A stretch of 64,000 bases of DNA, from the NCBI GenBank assembly GCA_004194705.1, contig SADC01000150.1:124001-188000 (forward strand). The letters run 5' to 3'. Shown in pieces: positions 23,232 through 36,680 of this stretch. The translations under genes were made by a program, and so were the position numbers. Source of the DNA: Ditylenchus dipsaci. Lineage: Eukaryota; Nematoda; Chromadorea; Rhabditida; Anguinidae. Numbering within the stretch: the stretch's first letter is position 1; the number at the start of each line of letters is the position of its first letter. The notes beneath the pieces were generated by a model. The model was not told the DNA's origin, did no database searches, and worked only from the letters and a program-made list of their open reading frames with translations.

Positions 23232-25810
23232 GATTTGAGGCATTTTATGATTTAAAATTTCAAGAGTTGTCAGGGGTTTGAGAATTACTAAAATCTTTAA
23301 AAATCTATAGCTGTACCGTTCCGCTCTAATAGAGATATAGGTAAAAAGACTCGGTAGAGAAATTGTAAGTCAGTTAGAGAGAGAGTCACGGAGCTGTAGG
23401 AAAGACACCAAGAAAAACCGAAAGAAAACAGCCCTTGAGGCTATCTAGAAAACTGTTAGGTATTTCAGGATACTATACTAGAATAAAGTAGCATACTAGA
23501 ATAAAAGTTAGTCAAACCAGATGAAAGGTCAAACCACTTAAAGAATGAGTAAACTACTAGCAGATTTATTGAATCAGCTGGATGGTATTATATGAAAAAA
23601 AACCAGCGACTAAAAATCACGAGTAACTCCACACGGATCTACCAAAAAGAGTTTCTGAAAGAACTATGAAAAAACGAATATTTCGTCTCAATAAGCCAAA
23701 AAGCCAAAATAGAATCTTTAAATTTAAATACAAAAGCAATCAAAGAAATTTACATTTTTTAATTTTTTGGTAGATAAATCCCCGCCTATTTGACCAGTAA
23801 AATCGATGACAGCAATTAAGCTACTAAGGAGCTCTTAGATAAGAAAAACGAAAGATTTGATCAGAAATACAACCACTGTTCATTAAAAACAGCAACGAAA
23901 ACGGTATCTGAACTCAAGTCAAAAATTTGAAATATATATTCTTTAATGTCCATGTTTTTCGATTAGCCTCTGGACTCCAATTCTCTGCTACTAACAAGTT
24001 GGATAGACGTTTAATAACTTCGTCCAATCAATACAAAACCTAGCTGCATTTTTGCAAAAATATATAAAATCCAAACAAATTACAAAGGATGAGATTATGG
24101 TTTTTTGTTGGAAAAAGGGGATTTAGCTGCGCAAAACATATTTTGACGAAAAGTGCAAAAAAGTTTCAAAATATTCATTTCACAAAGCAGACAATAATAA
24201 ATAAATAGTTTTGCAAAAGTGGCTGAAAAAGCATAGAAACAATCGAAAACAGTCTCTTTGTGTTGCTCAAAAGATGGCAAAGAGAGATTAATTTGAATTG
24301 CTAATGTCTGAAGAACACATGTGCTTTTTGTAAGAGCAGAAGCAAAACCATCTCCATTCAATAGAAATACTAGCAAAAGTAATAGTAGTACCACTCTACT
24401 CAAAAACCAAACAATCTCAAAAAGAGATTTTACAAAAGATTACACCATCACCCTTGTCTTTTTCAGCTTAATCAAAATGTGGACAAAAACAAACAGCCAT
24501 TAATCCACCAATAAAAACCGGCAATCACCCACAAAAGAGATGGAAAAAGCCGACACTTGGGTTGCTGCCTCCTAATCCATGTGGCAAATATTGTGGTGGT
24601 AGTGTTACAACACAATAAAAGCTAGCCAAATAGATATTTAGCACATCTACAGTATCTTTTAATACCATCTAAGCAAATATTCAGGGCAAAGTAGTCTAGA
24701 GAAACTGTTTTATGTAGGCAATACTTCATGAGAAGTATATTTACTATAACTGCAGAAAAATCGGATTGTAGTTATCTTATCTTGCTGGCTAGAATTTTCG
24801 GAGTTGTGAATTGACTTAGAACAGTGCTGCAAATCCCGGCACCGGCTAGAATTCGGACATCTGTATCAAGCAGTTATCAATATCACCAGTTCAGTGCGTA
24901 GCAATGTAGGGTATCTTAGATTGGGTATCGAGCTAGGAGTAAAAAAATTACTCATTTGACTCTTTCTACATAGCGGCACCGGCTTGCTCCTGTATTAATT
25001 TAGAAGGGAATTTTACGGCCCTAGGCTGGGGATAATAAGTGCTCGAAACGGATGCCCGGATTGCAGCCTGTTTAAAAATTTCAAGGCAAAAAATACTGAA
25101 CGAGGAAATAGGATGAACCACCAAACTTTTTAAACAACCCAATAGTGAAGCCGTAATCAAAGAATGTCGTCTGGTTGAGCAATGGACGACCATTGCATAA
25201 TGTTCTTGTGGTTGAACGATCAATAGCATTGATGGTGAAGGAGGTGGCGCGTATGTTGAATATAAATTTAAAAGCTTTTATTCTCCCTTTCTTTATGTCC
25301 TCGTAGTATTTGCAGATCGTATTTTCGCGAAAGAAAATACGGAGTTGTGCAAACCCATTAAAAGCCATTACTACACGGAAAGATGGTTTGGTCGTAATGT
25401 GGAAATGGTAATATCAAATTGGCTTTTTGCAATAAAGGTTTTTCCTTAACCTCAGGGCGTTAACTGTATCGACCTAATTTTTTGTGAAAACTGTTTTGAC
25501 TTTAAAAAACGCAAATGTGCTAGCATTCGAGCTGTGCATCAAAATTTTGAATTGAAAAGTTTTGACCTCTTGCCTAAAGTAGCAAAATTGACAAATCGGG
25601 ATCACGAAATCATTATTTTCAGGATTTAGTGTCGCAATTCAAAACTTTTTCAATAAAATTCACTAAAATGCACGCGAAAAAAACTAGTAGCCTTTATTAT
25701 TACACAAACAAAATCAGCTACAAATGTACAATAAATCAAAATCTATACAATAATATAATCTGAACATTGACACATGCTTTCAGAAGTAGTTTAGTTTTGT
25801 TTAAATTTAT
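23232..25810. other. Intergenic interval, no gene recognised
   Basis: Minus-strand frames at 24095-24403 (Leu-rich start, but no ATG) and 25081-25368 were inspected; neither has a recognisable domain. GGCACCGGCT motifs near 24840 and 24975 may be ends of a worn hAT element. Confidence 0.3.
25693..25698 (-). promoter_or_regulatory. Poly(A) signal of ZP gene
   Basis: AATAAA on the minus strand, about 113 bases beyond the stop codon at 25811. Confidence 0.45.
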
Positions 25811-28800
25811 TTAAATTTGTGAAAACTTTCTGCTGTTAGCTTCCATTCCAAAATTAGAGATAAAGCGTCTGTCCGCTCTGATCAGGAACACAAAGAAAAT
25901 CACAAAAAGCACGGCAAGCAAAATGGCTAAAGTAGACACCACCACAAATAAGGCTAAAAAAATTATAAAAATTTATGAAACACGAAAGAGTAGATTGTTA
26001 CGCAGTGAAACACAATTGGTTGATGCTGATCCTGTCTTTTCCCAACGAGATTTCGTATTTAATAACTTTTGAGCTGAAAATTATATAAAAAAAGTTTTAT
26101 ATGTATTTGGTTCGTGCACAAAATAAACCTAAAGGGTTCTCATCGATTTCAATCACAACAAGCGACTAAAAACAATTTTCAATAAACCAACTTATGGTAT
26201 AAACTTAAAAAAATTGACCTGTTCTGGCAAGTCAAAATCAGCTACTTTTTTGCTTCTAAAAACAAATTATTAGGTGAAAAAATGTGTTAATGCAAAAATG
26301 AACTTTTGCCTTTTACATTTTTGCTTGAAAAAAGGATGTTGGTTTAGCGCAATCTGATTTATTATTTTTACAATTCCATTGCATGAATGACTTTAAAGTG
26401 GGGCACGTAACTCAAAATTATGAAATAAAATATATTTAGTCAAATAAAATACAATTTGGTTGTTTTTTTTGTCAAAAGTGCTATTTTATCTAGTGCTTTT
26501 TGATTTAAAGGTTTTGACTAGAGTTGAGCGATGGGTAATTACCCGGGTAATTCTCCGGGTAATCACCCGGAGAAATACTAAGTATTTCTCCGTAAAGAAA
26601 AACCGGAGAAATACTATTTTTTAGTATTTATTGCAGTTGACCTTCGATATTTTTTTCTGAAACTATTTTTTTCTGCTGCTCTATTCGTATTATAGATGGA
26701 AAATTTAGATGTCAAAATTCAAGCCCTTTTCCTGGTGTTGGAATTACTACAATCGAGTTGAAGAAAGAAATGCAAATGGGGATTTAACAGTGGTCGGTTT
26801 GTGCAAGTTCTGCAATGCTGGCTACAAGTCAATTGCGAAAAGAATGGAGAAACGCTTGGAGGTTGGTTTTTATAAAAGTATGAAGCGTTCTAATTTTCTG
26901 TTTTTGCTTCAGAATTGCGTCAAAGTCAGAGCCAGGGAGCAATGTTTAATATCTAATTATGCAGGAATCATTTCCCGCTTGAGCCATGCTTTTCCTTTAC
27001 ACTCCTGGTCTCCTTTTTCACGACCCCCAGCAGATACATTTTTTCATTTAGGTATCAGCAAATAGTATTTCTCCGCTTTTCGGGTAATTACCGGTAATTA
27101 CCCGGGTAATTACCCGGAAAGTATTTCTCCGGAGAATTACCCAACCCTAGTTTTGACGATATTGTCGAAAATTCAAAAAAATTGGGGTCTCAAATAGAGT
27201 ACAAATCTTTAGAAAAAAGTAGGCCTGCGTATCCTGGTTTAAGAGGGCATGTATATGCTTTAAAGTTGCCAAATAATATAACCTCTCTTAATGATTCGTT
27301 TCTTGCCTCCAGCATTATTCGAAGATCTATAATCAACTGTAGTAGGAGCATTCATGGCAAACGCATCTCTTTCATCCTAACACAAACCCATTTTTATACA
27401 ACAAGATTAATTTTAAAAACTAGCTCAAAACACAACCTGGTAGGCAACATCCACTTCCGTCGTTTTCGAAGGAGATAAATTGTCAGAAGCATATGGAGAT
27501 CCAGTTACTGCTTGTTCTTCGTAGGAAACTCCTTCAATCACTATAAAAATAAAACAAAACTCTTGTTTTTATACTCCAGCTCCCCCACCTTTATTGCTTG
27601 GAAACACCTGTGTTTGGGTTGACCCATTAGCTACTGCTGAGCCATCCGCATACTTGACTGCTTCATTGTAGTTGGGTGGTGTCCCAGCCACGTAAGAAGC
27701 GGGTGGAGCAGCACTCGTCGACCTGTTATCCGCTATTCTGTATTGTGCACCTGGCAATGGTTGGTGAGCAATGCCTGAGGCACGATTAAGATTGTAGCTA
27801 CTGGACAATCCCTGCCATGTATTATAGCCGTTATTATTGTTGGGTAATGGAGTGGGTGTGGGATATTCATCTAGGGGTGGTTGTTGGGAACTAATGTATT
27901 GCTCAGGTTTTGGAGGGGCTGAAGGGGGTCCATCTGCGTAGCTACCTTCACTTCCACGCTCACATTGCGGCTGCTTGAAAAACAAAATATTACAATTTTT
28001 ATTACTTTATTGATTGATAAAAATTTACAGAATATGTGCAACCAGTATGCTGGTCCCGTAGGGTCAACTCAATTTGGCAGTTAAAGTGTAGAGTGGGCTT
28101 GTCTGCGAACTTGAAGACGTATGCCGTCTGGCCAGCTGATAAGTCGCTGGTATAGTCTAGCCGTTGAAGCACATAGCCATCTACTTCACAACTGCAGAGT
28201 AAAAACTATTGTGGATTTTGTGTACAAACATATGTAATATGTAATATGAACACAAAATTTTAAGGTTTGTTACGCTAAGCTTTGATTTCAAAAGACAACC
28301 ACCAAAACCACCGAAAAAATTTGAAGGGTTTGACAACCCTAAAGATTTCAAGGAAGAAATTTCGGGGACAACTATTTTTATTCCTAAAATATGTTTACAA
28401 ATTTTTGCTGTAATTGGTGGGCCACCTTATTTTATAATACTCCTACAGACAGCCACCGAATTACAAGAACTACAGTATTAAGGTCTATGATAGGCTTACC
28501 CCATTTGGTCGAGTACATAAACCAGCTCTCCGCCTGACCATCATTGACTGTACAGCTATGTACTTTCATGCAATACAAGTTTGCTATATCTGTTTCGCAA
28601 CTCCTACAAAGAAAATACATAAAAACATAAGATGTAACAATATAAATGAATACCATTTATGATAGACAAGATCTCCGATTTTGGCGTATTTGACAGGTGG
28701 TCCAGAAGCTCCCTCCGACAATATGTCGTACCTAGAGAAGAATAAAATAACCCAAGGATTTCTTCAAGCTGTAAGTAACCTGCAAACAGGCATGTTTGTT

Positions 28801-30884
28801 TGCTTGTAAATAGTTTGTGTGGTAAGCATGCTGACATCCAACTGTTGAGACACACTTCTTCTGGCTTCTATACTTATTGAATTAGTTGAGTAAAATTGAT
28901 TACAATGTTGACAAAAACACCTTGGTAATAACAATTCAGTCTATAAGCTCGATCAATTTTTGTGATGAAGATCTAAATAAAAAAGTGGTTAAAAAATTTA
29001 CAACGACAGTATTTTCTCTGAATAATTCTCAACGGCTGTTTTCGGCCCGATATGGTATGTCGGTATATATTTATGCCAGGGCTTCCAAACGTCCTTTATT
29101 TAAAGATTTGTCCTTTATTTGAGACTTGAAATCTTTAGAATTTCGAGCTTTCACGTCAAAATCTTTATTTTTGGCACTCAAAACCCATTAAGCACTGGAT
29201 AAAATGGCGTTTTTGACCAAATGTCCTTTATTTCAAAATTTTGAGTTGGAAGCCCTGATTTATGCCTTAGTGCCTCTATTGTTGCTTTGAGTGCTTTTTT
29301 AAGCTCTTCCAACGGCTGGCCGGCATATGTTAGGACTGACTCAAATATGGATCTAAGATATTTTTGAGCCCGTCCTAACATACGCTGGACAAAATTTCGT
29401 CTAATCCTAGAAAGCCCCAAAAAACAACAAAGGGAGCAAGTCAAAAGATTGAAGGTTATTTTTCAAATTATTCGATAATTGGAATTTTTTAATTTCAATG
29501 TAAGAGGGAGGGTTATTTTGGACAGAAATATAAAGATCTTAAATTTTTCACTTACAGGGTGAAAAGAGACGACGACTGTTGTTGATATGCTAAACTTCTA
29601 GAATTATTCAAAAAAAATAATTAGTTTTGAGAAACAACCTGACTCCATTCATCTGAACAAAAAATTATATTTTTACTTTTTAAATTATTATTTTTTTCTT
29701 TTTTAGTGATTTTTACCATTAGCAGTTGAGTATCGATGTAATTCTTTTTACTTTTTTTGCTCATTTTCAAAAAAAACAGCTAGAAAATATAGCTTTTAAG
29801 AGTATTAAAAACGCATGAAACTTTTTTGGAGAAAAAACTGTGGTAGAATCAGTCAGTTTACCGAAAATCGGGTTCTTTGCCCAATAAAGCAAAAACCAGG
29901 TACACACTATTAAAACCACCAAATTTGAGTTGTAAAATTTGCAAGAAGTACTGTAACTTAAGCACACACCTCTCTATTCCTCCTCAGTCCACAACTCTCA
30001 AAGTTTATTGAAAAACCCATAACTTTACTTTTGCCATCTGCCATTAATCTATATAAATTATTATTAATAATAACTAATACACACAATCATAGTAAAATTA
30101 CTGGCAATTGCGATCCTGAGAAAAACCCTTGACAAATATTCTACCAGTAAAAGACTTTTTTGTTTGAAGGTCTATGGATAAAGAGTCTACTCCACAGGTT
30201 ACTGCTGGATCATCTGAACAATAAAACGTTTTAATTTACATGAAATTGAGCTATGTTGAACGATAGGTAGCGGGATTTTGAGCTACTTTCTCTCTCTGTT
30301 AATTTTTCGGCTTAGGAGGCCAGAGAGGAGGCCAGCGTATGTTCGGAGGGATCCTGTATTTTGGAAAACAAGTGTGAGTCCATACTAACGTTAACTGGAC
30401 GGCTTTGCGCTTAAGCACAACCGAAAAAAAGGAGCAATTCCGGAACACCCACTCCAGTCAATTCTATAACACCCCTCCGAGCTGATTTTTTTATTTTATT
30501 TTTTGTCATCCGAGCTGTTTTTTTTTAAAAATGTTTATTTTTTTTGAGTTTTCAATAATTTTTAAAACAAAATTGTAAAAGTTAAAAAATAGCATGTAAA
30601 AATATAGGAAAAAGCAAAATATTTTTTTACAGAAAAATCAGCTTGGGGACTAAGGCAACTTGCTGGGTGGGTGTTCCAGAAATTAGCAAAAAAAAAGCAG
30701 GACTGCGCTCAAAAACCGTTCACTATTGTCAACAAAGTCTTAAAGGTCAATAAAACTAACCTGACAGACTGTTGTCAATTGGAATACAAGATATAGAGTC
30801 GATGAGCAACAAGGAGGTGAGAATAAAACAACTTAGCAGGCTCCATTTCTTTCTCGTCCTATTTAGTTTCCACACAAAAATCAT
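25811..30884 (-). CDS. Cuticlin-type ZP-domain membrane protein, 13 exons
   Basis: Extracellular matrix/cuticle protein, polymerising through its ZP domain and anchored by a C-terminal membrane helix. Exons in transcript order: 30761-30884, 30102-30213, 29970-30048, 29556-29597, 28921-28972, 28780-28867, 28654-28731, 28500-28603, 28029-28191, 27589-27973, 27437-27540, 27307-27376, 25811-25953; about 514 residues. ATG is followed by a signal peptide (SLLSCFILTSLLLI). ZP-N blocks: VTCGVDSLSIDL, GRIFVKGF, FSINFESCGLRRNRE, STTVVVSFHP, FITKIDRAYRLNCYY. ZP-C blocks: MPVCRYDILSEG, KIGDLVYHKWSC, CMKVHSCTVNDG, YVFKFADKP. A Pro-rich linker precedes a 23-residue helix (FVVVSTLAILLAVLF) and a short basic tail. 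The exon 12 donor is GC rather than GT (phase fits). One base appears lost near 28500. The layout matches nematode cuticlin-like proteins more closely than insect ZP proteins. Confidence 0.9.
26520..27150. mobile_element. hAT element with BED finger remnant (ZP last intron)
   Basis: An 8-bp target duplication TTTTGACT/TTTTGACG flanks ends AGAGTTG and CAACCCTA with GGGTAATTACCCGG subterminal repeats. A frame at 26709-26860 encodes a BED-type zinc finger start (CWNYYNRVEE, GLCKFCNAGYKSIAKRMEK). The rest of a hAT transposase is absent. Confidence 0.82.
29077..29257. mobile_element. hAT-type MITE, CAGGG ends (ZP intron 4)
   Basis: CAGGGCTTCCAAACGTCC and inverse GGAAGCCCTG, with a perfect 8-bp duplication ATTTATGC on both sides. 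Confidence 0.88.
29316..29399. repeat. Short foldback, GGCCAGCGTATGTTAGGAC type
   Basis: GGCCGGCATATGTTAGGAC pairs with GTCCTAACATACGCTGGAC across a short loop. Related arms are at 33312-33423, near 30320 and near 48729. Confidence 0.6.
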
Positions 30885-33311
30885 AGTTCCCATAGAATAA
30901 TATTATGTCTTGACAAAATGATACATCTAATATAATAACAATTTATTTGAAAAGAGTTTTTGTAGCTGAACTTCGCCCGTCTCAAGTATAATTTTTATGC
31001 AAATCTAAAAAGTTTGCAAAATAATTATATTTTATTTTGAAATCACAAGTTAATGATACAGCATAATAAAAATGACAAAAACATTCCAATTACGAGTTTT
31101 TTTTAACTTTTTTTATCGCATCGTTTTTCGTCTGTTTTTCTCTTTTTCAGTTAGAAAATACCAAATCAATGAGAGCCCCTGAATTCGGAAATTGACTAGA
31201 AAAAGACCCCAACTGAACAAAGCGATTTGAAAACTATGCTATGACTTCTTGGGCTTCTTCTAGGGCATAATCTGATTACCAAATGGAATTTGATATTTTT
31301 GATAAACATATAGAAAAAATTGAATCTGGAGAATCGAGAAAGATCAAACCGAAAATTTGCTTTGTCCTGCCGTGGATTTTTGAGTATTTTCTACAGCCAA
31401 ACCTCGAATTAGCTACAATGGACTAGAAAACCGACTGAACTGTAAAATAGGCTCGCCTCGTCTGTTAATGCCATCTTGTTAAGCATAACTGACTGGAATC
31501 CGGAAGATTTTTTTTGTGAAAAAATTGCCTCTTCCAATCTGTATTGCCCAATCCAACCTATTATAGCAATCGATGCAAAAAGATGAATGTAGTAACTTCC
31601 TCGCAGACAATCTTCTTTCTTTTCACAAAAGCAACCATCAGAAAAAGTTAGCTAAGAAAGGTGTCTTGCAGGTTGATTGACTAAGCATTAGTAAGTCTGA
31701 TTGACAACGCTTCACTAATTTCTAACAATATTTCTGCTAAAACAGCCGGTATTTAGCTATATATAAAACGCTGGAACTCAGATTTGCTTGATAAGCCAGA
31801 TCACTAGTCCAATTTCTGTATTAGGTAAAAGAAATATTAATTCAAGATCTGATATTTTAGAAATATATTTTCAAATAAAATAAATCAATTTTCTATAAAA
31901 TAACAGAGCTTCCAAGTGTGCTGGTTTGATCAGCGCTTAATTGATTTTCACCCGAAAGTGTTTTTACTTTTTTGCAAAAAAATCCTAAAATAACCAATTC
32001 TTGCAGAATTTTGAACGATTCTGCTGGGTTTTGGTTTAAAGTACTGATTTTAGACGATTTTGAATTAAGAGCCTTGGTACGCCTCAGGTATTTTGGCTAT
32101 ATGGAAGATCCGCCGCCTTTTGTCGGAAATCTTCCGCCTAATTTTAAAATTGAATTTTCGACCGTTATTTAACATAATTTTTTCAAATTTTTGCACAATC
32201 ATGTAGTCCTGGTCCTCAGAGCTAAACATTTTTATTGCGAAAAATGAAGAGATTTAAGTATTTTGAGGTCTAGGGCTACATGATGATACAAAAATTTCGA
32301 AAAATTATGTTAAAAGAAGGTATAAAATTCAATTTTAAAGTTTTAAACATAAATTTAGATAAAATAAGGTATACCAGGTTTAGCCACTGAAAATTTTAAT
32401 TTATCTTCGTGGCCTACTTGTGGTCTAGAACTACATATTCTGCTCAAAACTTTAAAAGCTCTAAAAAATTTAAGAGCAAGACTATTAACTCAATAGAACA
32501 AATTAATGTCAACCAACGAAATCATAATCAAAAAGATGTCAAAGACAATTAAATGCAGCCAAAATACCACACACAACCACGAGGAATCGAACTTAAGTTA
32601 TTAAGTGAAAATAAAATAAACAAATAAACAAAAAATACTGCGTTCAATTAATTTTACCTTGCCTCAAGAAAATAATAAGAGAAGAAGAATCGGAAAGGAG
32701 TGAAAAATGTAAATTTGAAAGCATCTATGCTCCTCTTCACCACATGACAAGCCCATCCTGAGGAAAAAATCAAGTTTTTCTTTTGAAAAAGAAGAAAGAA
32801 GTTGGATTTGAGGGTTGGCAGCAATAGCCGCTCTACAACAATACAACCACAAGAATAGGAAGAGGAGTTGGAGGATATAACTGTCAACTCTTTATGCTGC
32901 TTCTCAGGGTCATTTTGATGATGATGAAAATTTTATTGTTTTTTGCAGTGTCTGAATGAAAACGGTAGTGAAAGCGGTAGTCAAAACATTGCCACTGGCT
33001 AGAAAACGCCAAGAATTTATCTTTATATAAGCCCTCTCTTAAGAAGCCACACCTCTATTTCGGACTAAGATTTAAGAGTTAAAGCCACTTTTTGACACTT
33101 ATTTGAATGAAATCCACACTCACTTCTATTTTTATATAATAATAACGAAAAAATAATATTTATTTTTATTAAACAAAGATAAAAGAAACATTTGTTAGAA
33201 AATTTTGATTTAAAATAAAAAATTTCACTCAAAAAATTGCGGCTTCAGTTATTGAAAGATAGATGGTCTTTTTAAGGTCACTTTTTATGTGATTTATTAA
33301 ATTTAGGCTCA
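30885..33311. other. Intergenic interval, no gene recognised
   Basis: AT-rich; upstream region of the ZP gene. Short frames on both strands have no domain or splice support. Confidence 0.35.
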
Positions 33312-33423
33312 GGCAAGGGTATGCCAGCGTATCTTACGACGGATTCAGACAAGTCTCTTGAAGTTTAAAAAGTAATAAAAACATGTTTGAGTCCACCGTA
33401 AGATACGCTGATCTACACTTGCC
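33312..33423. repeat. Short foldback, same family as 29316-29399
   Basis: GGCAAGGGTATGCCAGCGTA pairs with TACGCTGATCTACACTTGCC around a 60-base loop. Confidence 0.6.
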
Positions 33424-33632
33424 AGAGTAAATGTGATAAATCACTAAAAATGAAGTTAAAGTACTCTGAAAAAGACCATCTATAAATTAAAGTCACATTT
33501 TGCCTTTTGTTAATAGCCAGTACTTGGAAAAAAGCGCCTTCAATAGAAAAGCACCCTAGAGTGTAATTTGCGGTACGCTGTTGACAAAGTAATGGTTCCA
33601 AGAAAATGGACCAAACCCATAAAGATCAATAT

Positions 33633-33794
33633 TACCGTAATTATTCTAATAGAAACCCGGGGTTACCTTTTTAAAATCCCGTGAAAATCTTGAAATTATC
33701 AATCCAAAGTGACCTTAACTCTGAAATCTTACTCAAAAATAGGAAGGGGGTGGTTAGTATTAGAGACAGAGTTCCTATTACAATAATTACGTTA
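33633..33794. mobile_element. MITE, ACCGTAATTATT variant
   Basis: TACCGTAATTATTCTAATAG at the left and CTATTACAATAATTACGTTA at the right are inverted. A variant of the ACCGTATT family. Confidence 0.55.
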
Positions 33795-35864
33795 CTTTGG
33801 TTTTGTTTGCAATAGCTATACTCTGTCTATTTATGATTCGCAAAAAATTACGTAAGCTTTATTGCTTACCTTAAATCCACCACTTTACAATAGTGAATGA
33901 CCGAAGACAAATATTTTCTTTGTAAAGTAAGATATTTAAAATTACAGATGTTTTTTGTTAGCCACTGTTTTGCTGAAGCAGAATATTGCTCAAGCAAGCA
34001 ATTATTATAATTTACTGCTTTTCTTCTTCTTGTTTTTGTCAGACAATTGACTGGTCACTTATTATTCTAACAAGTCACACACATACAAGAACACAATAAT
34101 AATGATGACCGTAAAAGCAGCTGGAAGAAAAGAATTTGTATTTTTGTGGAGCAGGTTAATGTGTGTGAGTTTTGCTTTTTTACCTTAATAAACGTAACCG
34201 AACACTAGGTTCAATAAAAGACTTTTTTTTATTTAAACCGAGTAATCCAAAAATCAACCGAATTCTACTCTAGTTTTTGGGATCATTATCAGTGCGGTGC
34301 AGATGCCGAGTCAAACATTCATAATACTTGGAGCAAGTGCTGGTAATTTTGAGCTCGTATACGCACTGGCCTTAATACTTCTTACAGCTGGTGGTTAATT
34401 CGTTTGTGTTAAAATTCGGCCAACAAAAATTTTATAACAGATGGCGTCAGACTAGCAGTCAGCTATGTGAATCCACTAATGCCGCGCCTGCTCGTACCTA
34501 CACCGACCGGTGCCTGATTCGGTGTAGATGTAAAGATTTTAAACCCTTGATGCCGGTGCAAAAATTTTTTGGAGCCGGTGCAATTAATAAAATTTACAGC
34601 ACTAAACCTAAGACACCTTTGTTCGGTTTCGCTGTCTAATCCAATAAGCGGTTGGTTAAGCTACCGTAATCCGTAAAAGCTGTGAATCTGAAAAAAATTA
34701 AGCAAAACTCAAAGAAATGCAAGTCAACATTTGCGCAACTACAAGCATCTCACCCCAGTAAGCCGATGGTCAAATGCTCCAGCTGAGCTATTATATATGC
34801 AGACAAAGTTAACTAGTCAGGTGGAGCTTTCCGAAGGAACCAAACTGGATTTTTTGTACAGTAAACAATAACAGTGGCTAATGGATTTTCACCACAGGGG
34901 ATCGGCTGTGTGTGATTATGCAACACTTACAATCTGACAGAATTAATTTATTTCTTGCCAAAACTTTTTGTGTTTCCTTCCAGCGATTGTTGTAGCCTTA
35001 CTAATTAGTTAATGCTCTCTTTAACTGCCCTCCTGTGGCTTTTGCTTTTAATCAAAAGTGAAATAAAAGGGAAATTGCTTTTTTGAAAAGTGACAAAGGT
35101 AAGTGATCCATTAAAAGGGCTGCTTCCTGCATCCGACAATTAATAATTCCATTGCTGTATCTTTTTTGTTTTCTTTGTTTGATTGGTAAGATCGAGGCGA
35201 TGCTCAATTCGGCTTGTTTGATTTCATACAGTCTATCAGGCTAGAACGAACTTTAAAAAATTTGAAATTTCAAAAAACAGAATGCCACACCCAAAATTCA
35301 CCCATTTTACGCACACAACAAAAATCTTACCGGGCTGCAGCCCTTAATATTATGTTTGACCCTGCCAGGAGAAGGTAGTGGGGGTAGAAATTTCATTTTT
35401 TAGTAATCAAGCCCAGATTTAACGGCCACACCTTGAGTTCGTTCCCTTCTAGGGTCCAACCTTTTTCAACCTTGATTTTTGAAAGCTTTCGCCATTTTTG
35501 ATTCGACAGTCCGGTGCGCAAAATTGCAAGTATTACAATTTTTATCTTATTCAAATGTTTTTTTTATCTTATTCAAATGTTTTTTATCTTATTCAAATAT
35601 TCTTATTCAAATGTTTTCTTACCAATGTTGATCGGGTTTGCCCTGCTGGTTTCTTTTGTTTTGCTAGAGCCTTTTGTTTTGGAATGTTTATTTATCAAAT
35701 TTTGAAAAAGAAATTAAAAGCACAACAGTCTATTATAATAATTATCTCACTGGTTCAAGCTTTTATTGCCACTATATTTATTTTGATACCTTTTGTGATG
35801 TTCATTAGTTTTGTTTTGTTTGAAATCCCTAATACCTGTCCAATATACATAATATCTGTGTGTG
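33795..35864. other. Intergenic interval, mostly featureless
   Basis: A GCCGGTGC-type block at 34480-34600 resembles the inner repeats of the hAT element at 61849-62237 and may be a remnant. ATCTTATTCAAATGTTTTTT units repeat at 35545-35620. No gene recognised. Confidence 0.35.
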
Positions 35865-36007
35865 TACCGTATTTCCTCTAATAGCGCCCCCCCCCTTGTT
35901 TTTTTGACTAGAACTTCAGAGTTAGGGCCATTTTTGATTTACAATTTCAAGATTTTTGGGCATTCGAAAAATAAAACATTTGGGGCTCTATTAGAGGAAA
36001 TACGGTA
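35865..36007. mobile_element. MITE, ACCGTATT family
   Basis: TACCGTATTTCCTCTAATAG and CTATTAGAGGAAATACGGTA are exact inverses. It has inserted at the 3' end of an open frame (36008-36242, minus). Confidence 0.8.
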
Positions 36008-36242
36008 ATTCATTCTCATTCCATTGTTGTATTTGTTCTGACAATTTGTTGTGTAAAATATTATCGGAATCTCGCCCTTCAACTACTTGGGATTTCAAAC
36101 CGCAGAACTGCTGGAATTGTACATGTTTCTTCACCAGTAGATATTGTTTAACAATTGTAATTGATGAATCATTGTACGGTGATTCCCGACTGTAACAATA
36201 GACTATCTGAAGGCTTTTGGAATTGCTCAACACAAATATCAT
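36008..36242 (-). other. Unassigned open frame, possible exon cut by a MITE
   Basis: About 78 codons from an ATG (MIFVLSNSKSLQIVYCYSRE) with balanced amino-acid use (FQQFCGLKSQVVEGRDSDNI) unlike the surrounding AT-rich chance frames. It ends inside the MITE at 35865-36007. No family recognised; may be an exon fragment. Confidence 0.25.
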
Positions 36243-36680
36243 AGAATGAGCGCTGAGAATCCCCTAAAAAGCCTAATTTCACCGACGATTCATTCAGGTA
36301 TAGTTTTTTATTTATGCCGAAATGAGTGTGTACGGTGCAGTGGTAGTTGAACGTTTAACCTAGGGAATGCCCATATAAAGCCCCTCTCTCTTTAAATTCC
36401 AAATTGCTTTGGTTGCTCTGTGGCTTTTAAATACTTCACTAGCCTTTTTATTTAAAGGTTTTGGCCAATGACCTTAGCTATTTTGATTTCGATCGGCATA
36501 CTGGCTATCTAATAAAACCATCCCATAGGCGAGCGAAAACAGAATACCTCGTCAAAGGGCACACCAAAAGTGTATTGAAATATTACCTTTAATATATGGT
36601 TTTTTTATTCAAGTATATAAAATTTATTTCAAAATTACATATTATTAAAGCGTACATTCAGATCACAATATATAAGCAGA

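Noticed and set aside
24095..24403. Minus-strand frame with a Leu-rich, signal-peptide-like start
   Set aside because: It has no ATG (the frame opens at TTG), no splice acceptor or domain, and AT-rich composition; kept only as a remark in the interval note.
25081..25368. Two overlapping minus-strand frames near 25 kb
   Set aside because: No domain, no conserved motif and no splice context; likely chance or worn element sequence.
35498..35881. Plus-strand frame with hydrophobic Phe/Ile-rich product
   Set aside because: It arises from ATCTTATTCAAATG tandem units and T-rich sequence and runs into a MITE; not a convincing membrane protein.
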